Shown piece after piece: positions 60,593-64,000 of a stretch of DNA of 64,000 bases. The notes under the pieces are model-generated. The model was given only the letters and a program-made list of their open reading frames with translations, was not told the DNA's origin and did not search any database. The stretch lies in the NCBI RefSeq assembly GCF_037975245.1, contig NC_092576.1, forward strand, positions 2,597,501 through 2,661,500, in the 5' to 3' direction. Origin of the DNA: Apostichopus japonicus. Lineage: Eukaryota; Echinodermata; Holothuroidea; Aspidochirotida; Stichopodidae. The position numbers were made by a program, and so were the translations under genes. How positions within the stretch are numbered: position 1 is the stretch's first letter; each line of letters begins with the position of its first letter.

Positions 60593-61009
60593 GTAAATAA
60601 CCCGGAAGGCTTCGACCTACAAATGAAACAGTAAAATAATAAAATAGAAATATATCAAAAATTCCGATTGTGGTATTATACGTTAAAACTGTGAGTTATA
60701 CTATGCAGTATAAGAGACAACAAACTTGCGATGCTGTATATAATACGTTATAAGGAGATATCATGATTAACTCTCATGATGCATTTACGGAGTAAATTTT
60801 TCATGGCATAGCCGCACTTTTAAATTTTCTTCAGATAAAAAATAATAAATGATAAGAGTTGCACTGAATTTCATTAAAAACATGTAGTCCTGATATTAAT
60901 GAACGCCAGAATATTCATATAAATATGTACAAATAGAATGTTTAGCTGCTTAGTGACAGTGATGCACAAATAATGCCGTTAATAGGCCTATGTCATTTAT
61001 TTACACTCA

Positions 61010-62860
61010 ACCTGTATGATACAACCTACATACAAAACACATACGAAACAGCAATGGTGCAGGTTAATATTTCTTAACCAAACTCAATCATCTCAATATT
61101 TATCGATTACTGGTGAGAACTTGCAGAGCCTTCCTCATCTCTACACCCACTCCCACACGCACACCCCCACACATACAAAGACAATCTGACGAATATTCCA
61201 TGCTTTACCTCATTTGCATAATCAGCATCTGTTATTTCATCATTAACTTCCAACATCTGTAATTAGAGCATATCAAAGTAGACAATGAATATTATGTTCA
61301 ATAAGGAATTGTTAAAGAATGAAACGTGTTGACGTGGGGGGGGGGGGGAGTGCCATGTTTGGCCGCCTTAAACAGGAAACTATCGACAGGAAGTGTCAAT
61401 AACGAAGCGTGAGTCAAGCGGAGGGAGGGGGGGGGGTGTCCATTGGGTATGTGTGCGATGGAGCTTGAAGGTCCCCTAGTTGAGGTCCAGGCCCACATAA
61501 CTGCTGAGGTTTACGTTACCTTTTTGCTAAAATGGGGCTCAACTCTAACCTGCACTATTTCATATACTGAAATATAGAGTTGTCTACAATCTAGATAGAC
61601 ATTCCAATCTCCTCTCCTACCTACACTACCCCCTTCCTTGCGTCTATCTCTCCTCTTCCTCCCTCTCTTCAGTTGCATACTTAGAATAATTCACACACAG
61701 GGGATGATCCTTCTTTTATCTCGTGGTGCAGGGGATGCTGTCCTAGGAGGGGTATATTTTTTTTATGTAAGGTGGTTTACATGCAAACTGGTGCTATCAT
61801 TGGCTAATCATTGAACTGCAGATATGTTTAGGAATTCTCATTCTTTAATGAATGTTTCCTAATTGTTTTCTGCAATTTGAACAAAGTATTTACTTTTAGT
61901 AGATAATTTAGATTGGCATATACCTCCACAATGATTTACAAATAGACCTTTCGTCTATGGTCACCCCTAGCATCCCCGTAAAATATTATTTATTTATATT
62001 TTGCATTTATTTATTACATTTTTGGGGCTTTGACATGGGTGGCATGGCAACCTCTGGCTGGTACCAGGGCGGACCAATCGCTTAGTACACCGCTGCCTCT
62101 ATTTTCTCTCGTTATTCTCCAATATTTCCTTTTCTTCTTTTCTCTCTCCTTCTTTTTTTCTTCTCTTTCCTTCATTTTGCCAACTGGTGCCTAGTTTTGC
62201 CGAATTCGTCGATGAACAGGGGGGTGGGGGTGGTTGGGGGGGGCGGTTTTCACAACCCCATATCCCTCCTAGTTACGGCCCTTTACTTCTTGGGTATTTC
62301 TATTCTTGTGTTATTTACTGCAGCCTTGCCTTACTTCACTATACACATTTATTTATCAAAGTCAATATATGTAACATTTTAAATCTAGGGAGTTTTAATA
62401 TCAAGGAACAAATTATAATTTAGTAGTCACTTTAGTTGATTTCTTAGGTCATCTGTTCTATAATTTTCTTGCTATCACAGTGTTTGAGTTATTCTGTTTG
62501 TTTTCAAATGGAATTGAGAATTTTTTATGTGAAGAAAAGTTTGTATCTATAATTTGGCTTTATGGAACTTTTCTTTTCAACAACTTCAATGAAGACATGG
62601 AAATAGCTAGCTCATTTTTTACTTAAGTTCGCTTTACGCTGGCAACGCTTGTAACCATTTACTATTTTATTATCATTTAGTAGTAACTTTGTTTTGATTT
62701 TCAAAGTAGAAGACGGGTAGGAATAAGTCATGACAAATAGGAATTTTCGATGGTTAACCATAATATGTTGCACTCTCTTGATTTGATCTTACTGAACGAT
62801 TTATTGCAGGAAATGCCTAGAAGTATTATCAACTTCTGGTAAGTACATAGATTCAAATGA
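61010..62860. repeat. Duplicated cassette block, right copy
   Basis: This matches the left copy in pieces: 61,010-61,130, the M exon 61,209-61,256, 62,505-62,540 and 62,590-62,850. The intervening 61,300-62,480 is unique to this copy and includes poly-G runs at about 61,337-61,347 and 61,427-61,436 and a pyrimidine-rich region near 61,610-61,670 and 62,100-62,175. Confidence 0.7.
61209..61256 (-). CDS. 16-codon cassette exon (M exon), right copy
   Basis: This 48-nt exon has a TTACAG acceptor and a GAG|GTAAAG donor, phase 0 in and out, reading MLEVNDEITDADYANE. It is the paralogue of the exon at 259-212, sharing NDEITDAD-type residues and both splice sites. It follows the W exon at 63,445-63,348 in frame. 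Its terminal exon was not found between here and the NLR. Confidence 0.7.
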
Positions 62861-63347
62861 AGAACTTAGAACATACACTACTTTAAACTTTTAAAACTGT
62901 ATTCACTGTCCACTTCTATTCCCAATGACAGGAACAGGTAATTTCAGTAATTTATAGCGCCATTTAAGCTTGGAATATTACATTTATAATTCAGTCTGAT
63001 GTGTGAGCGAAAGGGAGGGTTGGAGAGGGGGCGATAGGAATGTGAACGAATTCTCTACTAGTTGAAGCAGCATATGTATGATTTCGCAAATTATCGCCTT
63101 GAAATAAACTTCTTAATCCAACAACCTCACACTCAAAGCGAGCAACAGGAATGTGTATCTGCACTCCGTCTGGAAATTTGTAACACTTTAGTGCTGAAGG
63201 CAAACTGATGGCAACAACTATAATGCATACTAAAGGATGGATTTAGGCAGCACTTCAGTTTGTTTAAACTGTCTACGACATATAAAACTTATGTTTGTAC
63301 CTGAAGTAAATATTTCAACGCAATGATAACTCACACGCATTACTTAC

Positions 63348-63445
63348 AGGAAAGAATGAATCAGGATCTTTGTTCAGAAGCCAGCGACCAGACTGAAGAT
63401 CCAGACGATACTTGCGTTCATCATAGCCGTAAGGATTCCAGAAAA
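63348..63445 (-). CDS. 98-nt cassette exon (W exon), right copy
   Basis: The acceptor is TTTGACAG and the donor CCT|GTAAGT. It enters with two bases, ends in phase 0 and codes 32 residues. It reads FWNPYGYDERKY, then RLDLQSGRWLLNKDPDSFFP. It is the paralogue of the exon at 2,294-2,197, including the neighbouring poly-C tract in the upstream intron (63,550 here, 2,392 there). Exons further upstream lie beyond the right edge of the window, so this is the 3' part of another gene of the cluster. Confidence 0.75.
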
Positions 63446-63449
63446 CTGT

Positions 63450-64000
63450 CAAATGGATAGGAACAAAAGACTATAGTGAATATTGTAACTCGACCATGCA
63501 CGGATAATTGAGAAACTGGACATTCGTAGTCATCTTTTGGACATTTATCCCCCCCCCCCTTACCATCTCATATGCAAATAGAAGAGAATAATTGATCTTT
63601 ACGGTAACTCTCACATAATGACATCACACAAAAAATGGAAAGTATCTTCTCATGCTTCCAAACTTGACATTTGTCATAATATATTCATTAATGGAAACAG
63701 TTATCAATATTGGTTTGATAATCGATAGCTGTTTTATTAAATATTGTGTCATAATCAGAGACACGTCGCCAATACAGTCTAAAGAGTGTTTCGTTGTACT
63801 AGACTTGAAGAGTAAAATTGCGAAAATTGGTCATTATAACCGTAACGGTCTGTTATATGTAAATTCCAGTTACTATGGAATTATGTAGAATAATAATCTG
63901 AGAAAATTAGAAAAAAATATGATCAAAACAACTACAATCAACAAAATTATGGTACAACAGAAGATTTAAAATGTAATTCGGTATCCTAGCAACCAACTGG
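63450..64000. other. Intron of the right-hand cassette gene
   Basis: A poly-C run lies at about 63,550-63,558. No LRR-like exon was found before the window ends. Confidence 0.5.

Overview
This is metazoan nuclear DNA, most likely from an invertebrate deuterostome such as an echinoderm, possibly a sea cucumber. That assignment is an inference. It rests on AT-rich sequence with GT-AG introns, a NACHT (NLR-type) immune-receptor gene split into many small exons, vertebrate-type CCCTAA telomere-like repeats, jockey/CR1-group and Tx1-like LINEs, and TIR elements carrying SAM-like and P2X7-tail-like cargo exons. No species marker is present. No bacterial-style operon, CRISPR array or rRNA gene was seen.

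The core gene is an NLR on the minus strand. It reads from a putative promoter and untranslated first exon (about 32.58-32.39 kb), through a first coding exon with an N-myristoylation-type start (31,516-31,243), to a NACHT exon (30,300-28,745). After a roughly 10 kb intron come an LRR-like exon (18,690-18,488), a possible W-type exon (15,363-15,289) and a terminal exon with a stop (14,725-14,558). Reading phases agree across the first three coding exons and into the LRR-like exon. At least one exon between 18.5 and 14.7 kb was not found. Further exons of the same types lie outside this gene on the same strand: a second LRR-like exon at 13.2 kb, a W exon plus M exon at 2.3/0.2 kb, and a paralogous W plus M pair at 63.4/61.2 kb. 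The window therefore sits in a cluster where C-terminal exon cassettes have been duplicated, with no second NACHT exon visible.

Mobile elements fill much of the rest. There is a broken jockey/CR1-group LINE (2.6-5.6 kb) with a truncated sister on the other strand (42.9-43.5 kb), and a broken Tx1-like L1 (10.4-12.7 kb). Two TIR elements with TA target duplications (19,287-22,383 and 34,158-39,840) have different termini but carry decayed copies of what looks like the same spliced SAM-type cargo gene. A third repeat array (44.5-45.1 kb) sits beside two exons resembling the P2X7 receptor C-terminal domain. The 34-40 kb element has interrupted one copy of a segmental duplication whose other copy (47.9-50.3 kb) keeps the empty site. 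Both copies also carry a duplicate of the NLR promoter and first exon.

Tandem repeats include a roughly 2.1 kb array of 27-bp units (25.85-27.99 kb) inside the large NLR intron, a 42-bp minisatellite inside the 34-40 kb element, a 15-bp minisatellite at 51.4 kb, and AT and CA microsatellites. The stretches 5.6-10.3, 22.4-25.7, 28.0-28.6, 46-47.9, 50.3-53.5 and 53.9-60.3 kb hold little that can be recognised. Two isolated plus-strand exon candidates (25,700-25,796 and 53,494-53,604) may belong to other genes.
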